In this document: positions 25,888 through 34,828 of the stretch, one piece after another
Layout: each line of letters starts with the position of its first letter
How positions within the stretch are numbered: the stretch's first letter is position 1
Assembly (NCBI GenBank): GCA_007693965.1
Contig: RECQ01000036.1
Location: forward strand, 62,001-126,000
DNA: 64,000 nt
Source of the DNA: Phycisphaeraceae bacterium
GTDB taxonomy: Bacteria; Planctomycetota; Phycisphaerae; Phycisphaerales; UBA1924
Direction: 5' to 3'
Program-made: the position numbers and the translations under genes
The notes under the pieces: generated by a model
Database searches by the model: none
What the model was told of the DNA's origin: nothing
What the model saw: the letters and a program-made list of their open reading frames with translations, nothing else

Positions 25888-26559
25888 ATGAGATCACTGA
25901 CAAGCATCGCGGCGATCGCCGCGGGCGTGAGCATTGCCTTCGCCGGCAGCGCCATGGCCACAGACCAGACTGGCAAGATCGCGTTCTGGGCTCAGAACGA
26001 CAACGCGCTTCCCGGCGGCGGCTTCGGCTTCGTCGAGGGTGACTTCCCGCAGGCCGCCGACAACGGCGATGGCAACGGCTTCCTCACCACCACCTTCCCC
26101 ATCAACAACATTCGGAGCTTCGCCGGCACCAACCTCGGATGGCCCAGCGAGGGCAAGGGCGATCCCACTTCCGGCGGCTCGATCGCCTTCGAGAACCAGG
26201 CCAACAACGGCCAGACCTTCACCCTCAACTTCGACGCTTCTCAGTACCTGAGCGTCAACCTGAGCTTCGCCGCCCAGCGCACATCCACCGGATTCAACAA
26301 CATCGACATTGTCGGCGGAGCTGACAGCTACCTCGGCAACACCTGGCCCTCCAGCTTTGCCGTGTTCAGCTTCGACTTCGATTCGCTTGCTGGCAACTCG
26401 AACGCCTCGATCACTTTCACACTCGACGGCGCCACCAGCTCCTCCGGCAACAACCGCTACGACAACATCCTGCTCACCGGCAAGGTCATCCCGACCCCCG
26501 GCGCCGTGGCCCTCTTCGGCCTCGCCGGCGTCGCCGGCCTCCGCCGCCGTCGCGCCTGA
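25888..26559 (+). CDS. Exosortase-type (PEP-CTERM-like) secreted protein
   Basis: 223 residues. The signal peptide is IAAIAAGVSIAFAGSAMA. The mature domain is Gly/Asn/Phe-rich (NIRSFAGTNLGWPSEGKG, LNFDASQYLSVNLSFAAQRT) and looks like a beta sandwich. The tail IPTPGAVALFGLAGVAG plus LRRRRA is the sorting signal. The start is set by AGGAGG at 25872-25877, 10 nt before the ATG. The tail and 3' flank closely match those of the gene at 27079, including the terminator, so the two share a duplicated 3' module. Function beyond surface location is unknown. Confidence 0.85.
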   Translation: MRSLTSIAAIAAGVSIAFAGSAMATDQTGKIAFWAQNDNALPGGGFGFVEGDFPQAADNGDGNGFLTTTFPINNIRSFAGTNLGWPSEGKGDPTSGGSIAFENQANNGQTFTLNFDASQYLSVNLSFAAQRTSTGFNNIDIVGGADSYLGNTWPSSFAVFSFDFDSLAGNSNASITFTLDGATSSSGNNRYDNILLTGKVIPTPGAVALFGLAGVAGLRRRRA

Positions 26560-26603
26560 TTCAGAATCGATCACACCTGATCGAGACATGACAGCGAATC
26601 CAT

Positions 26604-26643
26604 ACGGGCCCGTCGGTTGCGCGACGGGCCCGTTCTTTTTTTT
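26604..26643 (+). terminator. Intrinsic terminator of the substrate gene at 25888
   Basis: A 12-bp stem ACGGGCCCGTCG/CGACGGGCCCGT with a 6-nt loop GTTGCG is followed by TCTTTTTTTT. It is nearly identical to the terminator at 27920-27957. Confidence 0.92.
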
Positions 26644-27078
26644 GGAGGCAAGGAATCCCCCTCCGGGCTCTGCGATGTGGGCAGGACGTGCGTTTCGCGG
26701 GCCACCCGCGCCGCCATCGACGCGCCCCCATGCTGCTTCCTCTTGTTTCTGAAAAGTCCGTCTGCGCAATAGCTTAGGCCGTCGGTGAGGTCATACGGCG
26801 GCGCATCGTTTACAATATATTGACAGACCCATCCATTGCGCTCAGTTCCTGTTTGATCGGTGGATACTGCGTTGATTTTCGTTGCGACTCAACCCACAGG
26901 GAATTAGTATGGGCCCGAAAGCGGTTCGGAGGAGCACATTACGTCGTCTGGGTGGGGGAGCCTTGGATCTCAAATCGGGGTTTGTTCCCAGATCCGTGAT
27001 GAGCCGGTTGTACCGATGCTCGACACCCGCTTTCGTACACGTCATCGGGCTTACGCCCAAACAGGAGGAAACTGCATC
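26644..27078 (+). other. Leader and promoter region of the gene at 27079
   Basis: There is no supportable gene. AT-rich TACAATATATTGACA near 26811-26825 stands out from the GC-rich background and may contain a -10 element (TACAAT). If so, the transcript has an untranslated leader of about 250 nt. Short open frames here lack ribosome sites or family likeness. Confidence 0.35.
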
Positions 27079-27879
27079 ATGAAGCTTCAGTACATCGGTC
27101 TGTCTGTTATTGCGTTGATCGGCGTCTCGGGCGTCGCCAGCGCCGACTTCGGAACGAACACCCTCAGCACCTTCGCGGACAACGCCAACGGCGGCGACGG
27201 TCTTCCGATCGCCGACCAGACACTGGGTTCGGGCATCACGGCCCAGTTCCGCTCCGGAGGCATCGTCGCCCCCACCTCCGGCACGCGGTTCCTGAATGCG
27301 CAGAACACGGGCAGCAGCTTCGACTCATGGGCCGCGATTCGCTGGGATCTGAGCGATCTTTACGCAGCCATCAACGCCGAGGTCGCCGGCAAGCCGGGCG
27401 CCACCGGCGCGGTCATCAAGAGCGTCGAGCTTGGCCTCTACCAGAGCCCATTCAGCGCCTCCTCGCAGTCGACGTTCGGCATCCACTACATCGAGGACGA
27501 CTCGACCGATTTCGACCCGCAGAATGTCGCCGGCCAGTTCGGCGCCTTTGGTGGTCCGACCATCGACTTCAGCTTCTTCACCGGCGGCAATTCCTTCGTA
27601 ACCACCGGTTTCTTTGACAACGTCGGTCCCGTCGGCGCTCGCGACGCCTTTGACATCGGCTCATCCGATGTTATCGCCGACCTCAACGACTTCAGCGACA
27701 ACTTCCTGACACTCGCTCTCCAGGCCGCGTCCGGCAACGCTTCGTACGGTGGCTCTTCACCCTTCGGTGAGCGCTTTTCCCCTGAATTGAAGGTCACCTA
27801 CAACATCATTCCCACCCCCGGCGCCGCCGCTCTGTTCGGCCTCGCCGGCCTCGTCGGCCTCCGTCGCCGTCGCGCCTGA
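27079..27879 (+). CDS. Exosortase-type (PEP-CTERM-like) secreted protein with a DNRLRE/TGF-propeptide-like body
   Basis: 266 residues. The signal peptide is YIGLSVIALIGVSGVASA. The mature part (TFADNANGGDGLPIADQTLG, SWAAIRWDLSDLYAAINAEV, IKSVELGLYQ) resembles beta-sandwich domains seen in planctomycete surface proteins. The tail IPTPGAAALFGLAGLVG plus LRRRRA is almost the same as in the gene at 25888. The start is fixed by AGGAGG at 27063-27068, 10 nt before the ATG. A strong terminator follows at 27920. Likely exported and processed by the exosortase at 58.5 kb. Confidence 0.83.
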   Translation: MKLQYIGLSVIALIGVSGVASADFGTNTLSTFADNANGGDGLPIADQTLGSGITAQFRSGGIVAPTSGTRFLNAQNTGSSFDSWAAIRWDLSDLYAAINAEVAGKPGATGAVIKSVELGLYQSPFSASSQSTFGIHYIEDDSTDFDPQNVAGQFGAFGGPTIDFSFFTGGNSFVTTGFFDNVGPVGARDAFDIGSSDVIADLNDFSDNFLTLALQAASGNASYGGSSPFGERFSPELKVTYNIIPTPGAAALFGLAGLVGLRRRRA

Positions 27880-27919
27880 TCTGAATCGATCCCCGATCGA
27901 GACTTGACAGCGAATCCAC

Positions 27920-27957
27920 ACGGGCCCGTCGGTTGCGCGACGGGCCCGTTCTTTTTT
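27920..27957 (+). terminator. Intrinsic terminator of the substrate gene at 27079
   Basis: Same 12-bp stem and GTTGCG loop as at 26604, followed by TTCTTTTTT. The HD-GYP gene on the other strand stops 8 nt beyond it, so it also insulates the convergent pair. Confidence 0.92.
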
Positions 27958-27964
27958 GCGCCGC

Positions 27965-28648
27965 TCACAGCGTGCGGAGAGAGTCGGCCAGGCGCATTGC
28001 GTCGCTGTCGGCGCTGAAGGCGGGCAGGGCCTGCTCGTCGCTGAAGTGTTCGATGATCCAGTCGAAGCGTCCGGAGACCCGAAGGTCGCAGAACGCTTCG
28101 ACGGCCTGCGGCCAGTAGCGATCGCCGGCGCCGGTCTTCAGTTCGCGCATCGCCAACTCCCCGGCCTGCCCATCAATCCTCGTTCGATACGGTCGAGCAC
28201 TGGTCATTGCGTCGAAAGCGTCGATCACGGCGAAGTATCGCGGCCCCAGCGCGATCTGTTCACCTGCGAGGCCGTCGGGGTAGCCGAGGCCGTCCCAGCG
28301 CTCGTGATGGTGACGCACCAGATCCAGGACGATCTCGTCATCCACTCCGAGCTCCAGCAGGCGCCGGTGGCCGTTCGCGGGGTGCTCGCGAACAATGGCG
28401 AACTCCGCATCAGTCAGCGGGCCGGGCTTGCGGAGGATCTCGCCGGGGACATCAAGCTTGCCAATGTCATGCAGGGCGGCGCCGAGCGTGATGCGATCGA
28501 TGTCATTGCGTTCGAGCCCGGCGTCCTCGGCCATGACGCGGGCGTAGAGGGCCACACGCCAGGTGTGGGCGGCGGTGGTCATGTCCTTCCGCTCGATCTG
28601 CGAGATGATCGCCTGAATCCGCTCCGGCTCCACGACAGCTCCCTTCAC
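27965..28648 (-). CDS. HD-GYP domain protein (putative cyclic-di-GMP phosphodiesterase)
   Basis: 227 residues, a nearly bare HD-GYP domain. His60-Asp61 lies in GAALHDIGKLDVPGE and is followed by the ILRKPGPLTDAEF stretch. HHHERWDGLGYPDGL at 113-127 holds the GYP motif, and FDAMTSARPYR follows. All usual metal ligands appear present. Such domains hydrolyse cyclic-di-GMP, which controls surface growth and motility. There is no receiver or sensor domain, so input must come from elsewhere. The gene stands alone, convergent with the substrate gene. Confidence 0.9.
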   Translation of the reverse strand: MKGAVVEPERIQAIISQIERKDMTTAAHTWRVALYARVMAEDAGLERNDIDRITLGAALHDIGKLDVPGEILRKPGPLTDAEFAIVREHPANGHRRLLELGVDDEIVLDLVRHHHERWDGLGYPDGLAGEQIALGPRYFAVIDAFDAMTSARPYRTRIDGQAGELAMRELKTGAGDRYWPQAVEAFCDLRVSGRFDWIIEHFSDEQALPAFSADSDAMRLADSLRTL

Positions 28649-28716
28649 TGAACTCTACGCCGCAACAGGGCGGGCCTGAGCGCGAATTGCTTCAGAACGT
28701 GTTTCAGAAACAGTTC

Positions 28717-28745
28717 TTGACTTCACACATCCCTTTCGATAATTT
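28717..28745 (+). promoter_or_regulatory. Possible sigma-70 type promoter TTGACT-N17-TAATTT
   Basis: TTGACT at 28717-28722 and TAATTT at 28740-28745 are spaced by 17 nt in an AT-rich pocket. Transcription would start about at the ATGs at 28750/28754, so the gene at 28754 may be nearly leaderless. The -10 match is only 3 of 6. Confidence 0.35.
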
Positions 28746-28753
28746 GACGATGG

Positions 28754-29995
28754 ATGAAGAAACACGTGGCAAAAATTCACGAGGCTTCGGACTTGGAGTC
28801 CGAGGCCCGGGAGGCGCTGACCTCACTGCGCGCCGGGCTGGCCACCGTTCTGGACGCCGCCGGTTCGCGCGGGTCGCCGCCGGACATCGCGCGCAGCCTG
28901 CGAATCCACCGCAAGCTGGCGTGGCAGGTGTCCAAGGTGCTCTACGAGCCCGATCCGTTCCTTGCCGCCAGGCACGTCCCCAGCATGGGCAGCATGGAGA
29001 CCCTGCTCCGCGCCGCGGCGGACAAGGACGTCCCCGAGTCGCTGCTCGAAGAGATCCGGCGGAGCGTCGCTGCCTACGAGCGGCTGGGCGAGATCCACGC
29101 CGGCGATCGCGCATCGCTCGAAATGATGCTTTTGTCGATGGCGGCCCACCCAGACCCGCAGGCGCACGTCGCGATGCGCCGGTCGTCGTTTCTGGGCAAC
29201 AGCTTTCTCTGGGGAGTGCAGGCCAAGACCGAGCTGTGCGCCATCTTCCTGCACCCCTCCGAGATCGAAGGCCGCTTCGACTTCGTGCGCGTGAAGGGAC
29301 TCTACAACCTGCGTCGCAACCGCCCGAACATCCCCTGGGTCATCTCCCGCCTGAAGTACACCGACGATGAGTTCCGCAAGGTGGACCGGATCGTCAGCGA
29401 GCCGCTGGACGACGTCGTGACAGACGCCGGCGGCGTGCCGCTCATCCGCAAGTTCTGCTCCGATCCGCTGCCGCGCTTCCGCCGAACCCGTATCTCCTCG
29501 TCCGAGGCGGAGGATCAACTGACCGAGGGCCCCGCGGGCGACACCGCCGCGGTCACCATCGTCTCGGGCGAGGTGATCCGCAACGCCTTCCCCACCTACC
29601 GTGAGCACGCCAACGAGATCGCAGAGTTCGGCCTCATGGTCAGAACGCCCAGCGAAGTTCTGGTGTTCGACCTGTTCGTGCATCGCTCGCTGTTCCAGGA
29701 GGCACAGCGCCAACTCGCGGTCTACGGACTGATCGACGGCCTGGACACGCGATCGCCCTCGAAGCGGCTCGCCGTCTGTGAGCGAGTCGAACGGATCGGA
29801 CGCGGGCGCGACGTCGTTCATTCGCCCGAGGTTCCCCAGTACGAGCGGCTGGTCGGACACGTCTTAGACCGCCTCTCCTGGCGCGACTCCGAGTTCGACG
29901 TCTTCCGAGTGCGCATGCCGTATCCACCGATGCCCAGTGGTGTATTCATCTGGCACGAATTGTCGGAGAAGGAGCCGGTGCGCGACGCATCGTGA
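28754..29995 (+). CDS. Conserved-looking protein of unknown function (413 aa)
   Basis: I do not recognise the family. No signal peptide or membrane helix is visible, so it is cytoplasmic. Near the N-terminus, PPDIARSLRIHRKLAWQVSK could form a helix-turn-helix. The rest is mixed alpha/beta with well-spaced charged and aromatic residues and normal codon use, which supports a real gene. The C-terminal half has FGLMVRTPSEVLVFDLFVH and FRVRMPYPPMPSGVFIWHEL. No Shine-Dalgarno is seen before the ATG at 28754; a candidate promoter lies just upstream. Neighbours give no clue. Confidence 0.7.
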   Translation: MKKHVAKIHEASDLESEAREALTSLRAGLATVLDAAGSRGSPPDIARSLRIHRKLAWQVSKVLYEPDPFLAARHVPSMGSMETLLRAAADKDVPESLLEEIRRSVAAYERLGEIHAGDRASLEMMLLSMAAHPDPQAHVAMRRSSFLGNSFLWGVQAKTELCAIFLHPSEIEGRFDFVRVKGLYNLRRNRPNIPWVISRLKYTDDEFRKVDRIVSEPLDDVVTDAGGVPLIRKFCSDPLPRFRRTRISSSEAEDQLTEGPAGDTAAVTIVSGEVIRNAFPTYREHANEIAEFGLMVRTPSEVLVFDLFVHRSLFQEAQRQLAVYGLIDGLDTRSPSKRLAVCERVERIGRGRDVVHSPEVPQYERLVGHVLDRLSWRDSEFDVFRVRMPYPPMPSGVFIWHELSEKEPVRDAS

Positions 29996-30217
29996 ATCGG
30001 CGCGTCCATCGCTGCGCCGACTGAGAGGAGGGAAAGTATGGATCACCGATCGAGTCAGACAGGGTCGCATCCTGCCCCGGCGCGGTCGCGCGATCCTTGC
30101 TGATCTCAAACCCGTCCCCGTACCGCGGCCGGCGCCGGACCGAGTCGATCAGGGCGCGCGTTGCGTCCTGTCCGCCGCCAACGCGTTTCAAGTTCGTAAT
30201 GGAAAGGAAGAAACACA

Positions 30218-31330
30218 ATGAGAACACGTCACAGAAACTGGACCGTACCGGGCGCGGCCGCCGCGTTCCTGGTCTGCGCCGGCGCGAGCGCCGGCTTCCA
30301 GCCCGTCTACGAGATCCCCTCGCTCGGCGGGCTCAACACCGGCGCCTGGACCGTGAACAATGCGGGACAGGTCGGCGGGTGGACCCGCGACGGCTCTAAT
30401 GCGGCCTTCCCCGTCCTCTGGGAGGACGGCGTAATGACCGTCCTCGACATCCACCCCACACGTCAGGCCGTCATCGAAGACATCAACAACAACGGCGAAC
30501 TGGTCGGACGCCTTGTGGGCGGCGGCCAGCCGGAGCGGGGCTTCTATTACAGCGGCGGTGTCACGTCGCTCCTCGAGCCGGCCAGCGGCAACCCCAACCA
30601 CTGGACCACCGCCTCCGGCATCAACGACTTCGGACAAATCGTCGGCAGCGGCCAGGTTGACGGCCCAAACGAATTCCAGGCTTACATTTGGCAGGCGGGC
30701 ACAGGCTCGCCCACCGACTCAGTGCCGCAGATCTCCGACGTCGGCGCCGGGTTCTACGCCGGGCACAAGATCAACAACAGCGGCCAGATCACCGGCTTTC
30801 ATGACTCCAACATCGAACCGTGGATCCCCTGGCGCGGATTCACCTATGACGGCACGGAGTCCGTCAGCCTGCCCGTCCTCGGCGACGACGGCAGCTTCTC
30901 GGAAGCTTGGGGCATTAACGACGCCGGCAAGATCACCGGCTACTCCGACACCAACCTCTTCTTCGACACGCGCGCCTTCCTCTATGACGGCGACACGATG
31001 ATCAACCTCGGGACGCTCGGCGGCAACTTCAGCAGCGGATTCGCCGTGAATAACCTCGACTGGGTCGTCGGCGACTCGTCGAACGATGCCGGTGATCTCC
31101 GCGCGTTCCTCTGGCGCGACGGTGTGATGATGGACCTCAACGACTATGTCGATCCTGACTCTGGCTGGGTCCTCCAGCGCGCCCGCGACGTCAGCGACAC
31201 CGGCTGGGTCGTCGGCCTCGGCCAACTCAACGGCGAGCCGCGCGGCTTCGTTCTCTACATCCCCTCCCCGGGAACCGCGGCGATCTGCATGATCGGCCTG
31301 CTCGCCGGCGCCCGCAGGCGACGCGACTGA
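30218..31330 (+). CDS. Exosortase-type secreted protein with HAF repeats
   Basis: 370 residues. The signal peptide is AAAFLVCAGASAGF. The mature part consists of about six repeats of the HAF/extracellular-repeat kind, each with a pattern like L-G-x-L-G-G...A-x-x-I-N-x-x-G-x-I-x-G. Examples are SLGGLNTGAWTVNNAGQVGG, SGINDFGQIVGSGQ, WGINDAGKITGYSD and GTLGGNFSSGFAVNN. The repeats probably fold as a propeller. The tail IPSPGTAAICMIGLLAGA plus RRRRD is the sorting signal. Ribosome site AGGAAG is about 10 nt before the ATG. A strong terminator follows at 31349. Confidence 0.85.
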   Translation: MRTRHRNWTVPGAAAAFLVCAGASAGFQPVYEIPSLGGLNTGAWTVNNAGQVGGWTRDGSNAAFPVLWEDGVMTVLDIHPTRQAVIEDINNNGELVGRLVGGGQPERGFYYSGGVTSLLEPASGNPNHWTTASGINDFGQIVGSGQVDGPNEFQAYIWQAGTGSPTDSVPQISDVGAGFYAGHKINNSGQITGFHDSNIEPWIPWRGFTYDGTESVSLPVLGDDGSFSEAWGINDAGKITGYSDTNLFFDTRAFLYDGDTMINLGTLGGNFSSGFAVNNLDWVVGDSSNDAGDLRAFLWRDGVMMDLNDYVDPDSGWVLQRARDVSDTGWVVGLGQLNGEPRGFVLYIPSPGTAAICMIGLLAGARRRRD

Positions 31331-31348
31331 GCATCACCAGCTTTCCGC

Positions 31349-31385
31349 GCCGCGCGGGCCTTCCCGGGCCCGCGCGGCTTTTCTC
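31349..31385 (+). terminator. Intrinsic terminator of the HAF-repeat gene
   Basis: A 12-bp stem GCCGCGCGGGCC/GGCCCGCGCGGC, a 6-nt loop and then TTTTCTC. It separates this gene from the convergent PPK2 gene. Confidence 0.9.
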
Positions 31386-32193
31386 ATTCCACCTCGATCG
31401 TCGTAAAGTCGAACTTCGCCGGCGGGATCTGCGGGTCCATGGCTTCGAGCGTCTCACGCACGATCTGTGCGACGACGACGTTGCGGAGCCACTTGCGATC
31501 GGCGGGGATGATGCGCCACGGGGCGCAGGGCACGCCGCACTCGGTGATGGCGTCTTCGTAGGCGAGCTGGTAGTCCTTCCAGTGTTTGCGGTCGCGGAAG
31601 TCGTCGGGGGAGAGCTTCCAGTTCTTCTTCGGGTCTGTGAGGCGCGACTTGAGGCGTTTGAGCTGCTCCTCCTTGCTGATGTGCAGGAAGAGCTTGAGGA
31701 TCACGACGCCGTTGTCTGTGAGGTGGCGTTCGAACTCGCGGATCTCGGCGTAGCGGCGGCGCCACACGTCTTCGGGGACAAGATTGTGGACGCGGGCAAT
31801 CACAACATCCTCATAGTGCGAGCGGTTGAAGACGCCGATTTTTCCCCGGGGCGGGACCTCCTTGTGAATGCGCCAGAGAAAATCGTGCGAGAGCTCGAGC
31901 TCGGTGGGTATACCGAAGGCGACGACGCGCATGCCCATAGGGTTCATGCCGGAGAAGACATGGCGGATGACGCCGTCCTTGCCGCCGGTGTCCATCGCCT
32001 GAAGGACGACCAGAAGCGAGCGCCGGCCCTCGGCCCAGAGCCTGTGCTGCAGCTCGGCGATGCGCACGACCGACTCACGCATGTCGAGCTCGGCCTGCTG
32101 GCGGTCGGCCACCCCGAGCGCGTCTGATGGGTTGTGCGCAGACAGTGTGATGTGATGTCCGGGCGGCGCCAGTGTTTTCGAGGTGTCGATCAT
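31384..32193 (-). CDS. ppk2: Polyphosphate:nucleotide phosphotransferase, PPK2 family
   Basis: Transfers phosphate from polyphosphate to nucleotides. 269 residues, typical of single-domain PPK2. The Walker A-like loop is LQAMDTGGKDG (64-74), then IRHVFSGMNPMGMRVVAF. The lid/Walker B region is FNRSHYEDVVIARVHNLVP. The C-terminal substrate part has YQLAYEDAITEC and WRIIPADRKWLRN. The MDTxGKDG form of the loop suggests the class that phosphorylates AMP and ADP, but this is inferred from the motif alone. It lies downstream of the ClpP-like gene on the same strand. Confidence 0.92.
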   Translation of the reverse strand: MIDTSKTLAPPGHHITLSAHNPSDALGVADRQQAELDMRESVVRIAELQHRLWAEGRRSLLVVLQAMDTGGKDGVIRHVFSGMNPMGMRVVAFGIPTELELSHDFLWRIHKEVPPRGKIGVFNRSHYEDVVIARVHNLVPEDVWRRRYAEIREFERHLTDNGVVILKLFLHISKEEQLKRLKSRLTDPKKNWKLSPDDFRDRKHWKDYQLAYEDAITECGVPCAPWRIIPADRKWLRNVVVAQIVRETLEAMDPQIPPAKFDFTTIEVE

Positions 32194-32232
32194 GGCGATT
32201 CCGCGCGAGGCGGGTCGGCGCTCTCGGTCCGA

Positions 32233-33627
32233 TCAGCGTCCGGTCCGATTCCTGTTCTGCGCCAGCCTGTTGATGATGTCCTCGGTCTGGTAGGCGATGG
32301 AGCGGAGCGTGACAGTGTCATGGGGACGCTGGAGGTTGAGGCGCTCAGCCTCGCGCTCGAGGCGCTCGAGCCGGCGGAGGCCATCCTGCACCCGCCGCCA
32401 CGCGCCGATGGATTCGTCGGTGCGGCGCTGCCACTCGCGTCGGGAATCCGGAGTAAAATTCCCGCCTCGCGTCGAGTATCTGCCGTTGTTCGGATCCAGA
32501 GCCTGCGCTTCGGCGATGGTGCGGTTGATGAGTTCGATCAACTGGGGAATCCGTTCCAGCACATCCTCACGGCGCTCGATCTCAGCCCGATGGGCCTGGG
32601 CTGTGCGGCGCATGGCGGCGGCGCCGTAGTTGTTGACGAGTCGCCACTCGTCGATCCCGAGCGCCCGGCCAAGATCCTCGGGTCCCGTGCGCAGCTCGCG
32701 GCCGACGCCGTAGCGCACCGCCTCGGGCGCTGTGAGCGTCAGGACGGCGCGCTCGTTGACCAGCGTCTCATATTCCGATGTGTCGGCGCCGCGGGGCCGA
32801 TCGGTGGTGAAGTGATACGTCCCGTCCTGATTCTGGCGCACGTAGACCCCGGAGTCCACGAGCACCATGGCGCGGGCCAGCACGGGGTTGTGGCCCTTTT
32901 CTTCTGCCCGCGAAGCGAGCCGGGCGGCGAGAGCGGAATTGAACTTGGCGTCGACCTGGGCGTTGCCGGTGGTGCGGTTGCGCGAATAGGCGACTGCGGC
33001 CCCCATCGTGGCGCCGGGGAGAAAATGGATCTGGTCACATGAAAAAACGGTCCAGATCGCAGCGCTCACCGCGTTGCGCACCACGGCGTGGTAGGTGAAC
33101 TCGCCGGCGCGGCGATGCATCTCATCGGCGATCTCCTCGGCGGCCCAGATGTAGCCGCCGGGGGAATCGACATCGAAGACAATGTGCTCGACGCCGCGGC
33201 GGGCGGCGTAGTCAAGCGACTGACTCACGCCGTCGGGAAGCACATCGACACCGTACTGTCCGTGGATGGGGATGAGCAGGTATCGGGTGATGTCGGCGGC
33301 ATTGATCGGAGCGGGGCGGCCGAGGCCGGAGTCGGCCGGCGCCGGCGCGAGCGCGGGAAGCTCCTCTGTCGCCTCCATCACCGTGTCTGGCGCATCATCG
33401 GCAACGAGTTCGATTTCCTCAATGCTCGCGATGTGAACACGGCGCAGCGTGAGCTGTGTGGCGATGTTGGAGACCGTCGTCTCGATGGTGATCCGGGCGT
33501 TGCTCTCCTTGATGATGCGTCCCTCGAAGACGCGCCCGTCGTGCATCGTGACCACCACGCCGGCCCTGGCCGAGCAGCAGATGCAGAGAACGATCAGCGC
33601 TGCGCTGACAATCCATCGTTTCATCAC
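32233..33627 (-). CDS. Secreted ClpP/crotonase-fold protein (NfeD-protease-like)
   Basis: 464 residues. The signal peptide is WIVSAALIVLCICCSARA. A small beta domain follows (MHDGRVFEGRIIKESNARIT). The protease-like domain at about 115-330 has HIVFDVDSPGGYIWAAEEIA, VRNAVSAAIWTVFSCDQIHF and LPGATMGAAVAY. Ser in NAVSAAI aligns with the NfeD nucleophile. The C-terminal 130 residues are a charged helical region. It lacks the membrane helices and NfeD domain of the gene at 18187. Probably a periplasmic serine protease or an inactive relative; substrate unknown. Confidence 0.75.
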   Translation of the reverse strand: MMKRWIVSAALIVLCICCSARAGVVVTMHDGRVFEGRIIKESNARITIETTVSNIATQLTLRRVHIASIEEIELVADDAPDTVMEATEELPALAPAPADSGLGRPAPINAADITRYLLIPIHGQYGVDVLPDGVSQSLDYAARRGVEHIVFDVDSPGGYIWAAEEIADEMHRRAGEFTYHAVVRNAVSAAIWTVFSCDQIHFLPGATMGAAVAYSRNRTTGNAQVDAKFNSALAARLASRAEEKGHNPVLARAMVLVDSGVYVRQNQDGTYHFTTDRPRGADTSEYETLVNERAVLTLTAPEAVRYGVGRELRTGPEDLGRALGIDEWRLVNNYGAAAMRRTAQAHRAEIERREDVLERIPQLIELINRTIAEAQALDPNNGRYSTRGGNFTPDSRREWQRRTDESIGAWRRVQDGLRRLERLEREAERLNLQRPHDTVTLRSIAYQTEDIINRLAQNRNRTGR

Positions 33628-33685
33628 CGGTGCTCCTGCATTCGAAGGCGGGACCCACTCGCGCCTGAAGGGCCTGATTCTAATG

Positions 33686-34786
33686 TCAGACGGGGATCAG
33701 TGGAACGGAAAAATCGGATTTCCCGGCCATGCGAGCCGCGAGGTGCTCCATTGTTAGCGCCAGATTGACGTTCGATTCGATGTGGCGTTCAGCCGCCCGG
33801 ACCAGATCGATGGTGGCGAGGGCGCCGGCTGCATCGACACCCCGGGAGGCGTCATCGCGCAATTGGCGCCGGGCCCGCTCGGCCAGCAGGTGGAGCATGC
33901 GCCGGGCGCCGGCCTTGTTGGCGGCTTCCTTGCTGGCGTTTTTGTTCTTCTCGACCTGGGCTTTGGCCCATTCGTCGATGAATTTGGTCATTCGTTCGCC
34001 GAGCTCGGGGGAGAACTCGCCCGCGTCCGCCGCGGCCAGCATGGGCTCGAGCTGGACGGCCCAGTCATACAGGCGCCCCTCGATGGCGATCATCGCCAGC
34101 CCCGGCGAGCCCGCGGCGTAGTCGATCACCCACGCCGCCTCGTCGGATCCCAACTTCTCCCGTGTCTGCGATGGCGCCGAGCGCATCCAGGCCCGCATCT
34201 CTTCCGTGGAGAGCGGCTCGAAGGCGATGCGCTGGCAGCGGCTGCGGATGGTGGGCAGCAGCTTCTCCGGCGACGAGGTGACCAGAATGATCACCGTGCC
34301 CGGCGCCGGCTCCTCCAGCGTTTTCAGCATCGCGTTCTGCGTGGTGTCGTTCAACAGCTCCGCTTCGTCGACGATGAAGGCCTTGCCCACCACCGCGCCC
34401 GCCTGCACCCGCGGCGCCAGCGAGGCGGGCGCCAGCAGGTGCTGCTCGATCACCTCCTTCGGAATCGAGATCAGCTTGCGCTCCCGAATCGCCCTGTCGT
34501 CGGAATAGCGCGCCAACTCCTTGGTGATCAGATGCAGATCCGGGTGCATCCCGGATGCGATGAGCCGTTGCGTCTCGCTGTCGGGATCGGGGGCGATGAC
34601 GCCGGAGAGGTCGGGCCCGGTGGTCGGGTCGAGCAGGGCGCCGGCGAAGGCCTCGGCGGTGGTGCGCTTCCCCACACCGTGGGGGCCGTGGAAGATCCAG
34701 GCGTGGTGGACGCGCTGTGACTCCAGGGCCGCGCGGAGCACACGCAGCGCGTTGTGCTGGCCGAGGATGTCGCGGAGCGTGGGCAT
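33686..34786 (-). CDS. holB: DNA polymerase III delta' subunit (clamp loader)
   Basis: 366 residues. The N-terminal AAA+ fold opens with LRDILGQHNALRVLRAALES, then GPHGVGKRTTAEAFA as P-loop. Further on it has VVGKAFIVDEAELLNDTTQN, AMLKTLEEPAPGTVIILVTS and LPTIRSRCQRI with the SRC motif. The C-terminal collar domain is helical. The usual zinc-binding Cys cluster after the P-loop is absent, as in many delta' proteins. The ATG at 34784-34786 is followed by a clean family start. It sits on the minus strand between an epimerase and the ClpP-like gene. Confidence 0.92.
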   Translation of the reverse strand: MPTLRDILGQHNALRVLRAALESQRVHHAWIFHGPHGVGKRTTAEAFAGALLDPTTGPDLSGVIAPDPDSETQRLIASGMHPDLHLITKELARYSDDRAIRERKLISIPKEVIEQHLLAPASLAPRVQAGAVVGKAFIVDEAELLNDTTQNAMLKTLEEPAPGTVIILVTSSPEKLLPTIRSRCQRIAFEPLSTEEMRAWMRSAPSQTREKLGSDEAAWVIDYAAGSPGLAMIAIEGRLYDWAVQLEPMLAAADAGEFSPELGERMTKFIDEWAKAQVEKNKNASKEAANKAGARRMLHLLAERARRQLRDDASRGVDAAGALATIDLVRAAERHIESNVNLALTMEHLAARMAGKSDFSVPLIPV

Positions 34787-34828
34787 GGGGGACAGGATAG
34801 GAGATGCGTTGGAGGGCGGCCGGGCCGC

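Noticed and set aside
26882-27082. Small open frame of 66 codons ahead of the substrate gene at 27079
   Set aside because: It ends within the first codons of the real gene, lacks a ribosome site and shows no family likeness; treated as leader.
28823-29860. 345-codon open frame on the minus strand opposite the 413-residue protein
   Set aside because: Arg/Leu/His-rich antisense frame without motifs; the plus-strand frame has better amino-acid composition and a candidate promoter.
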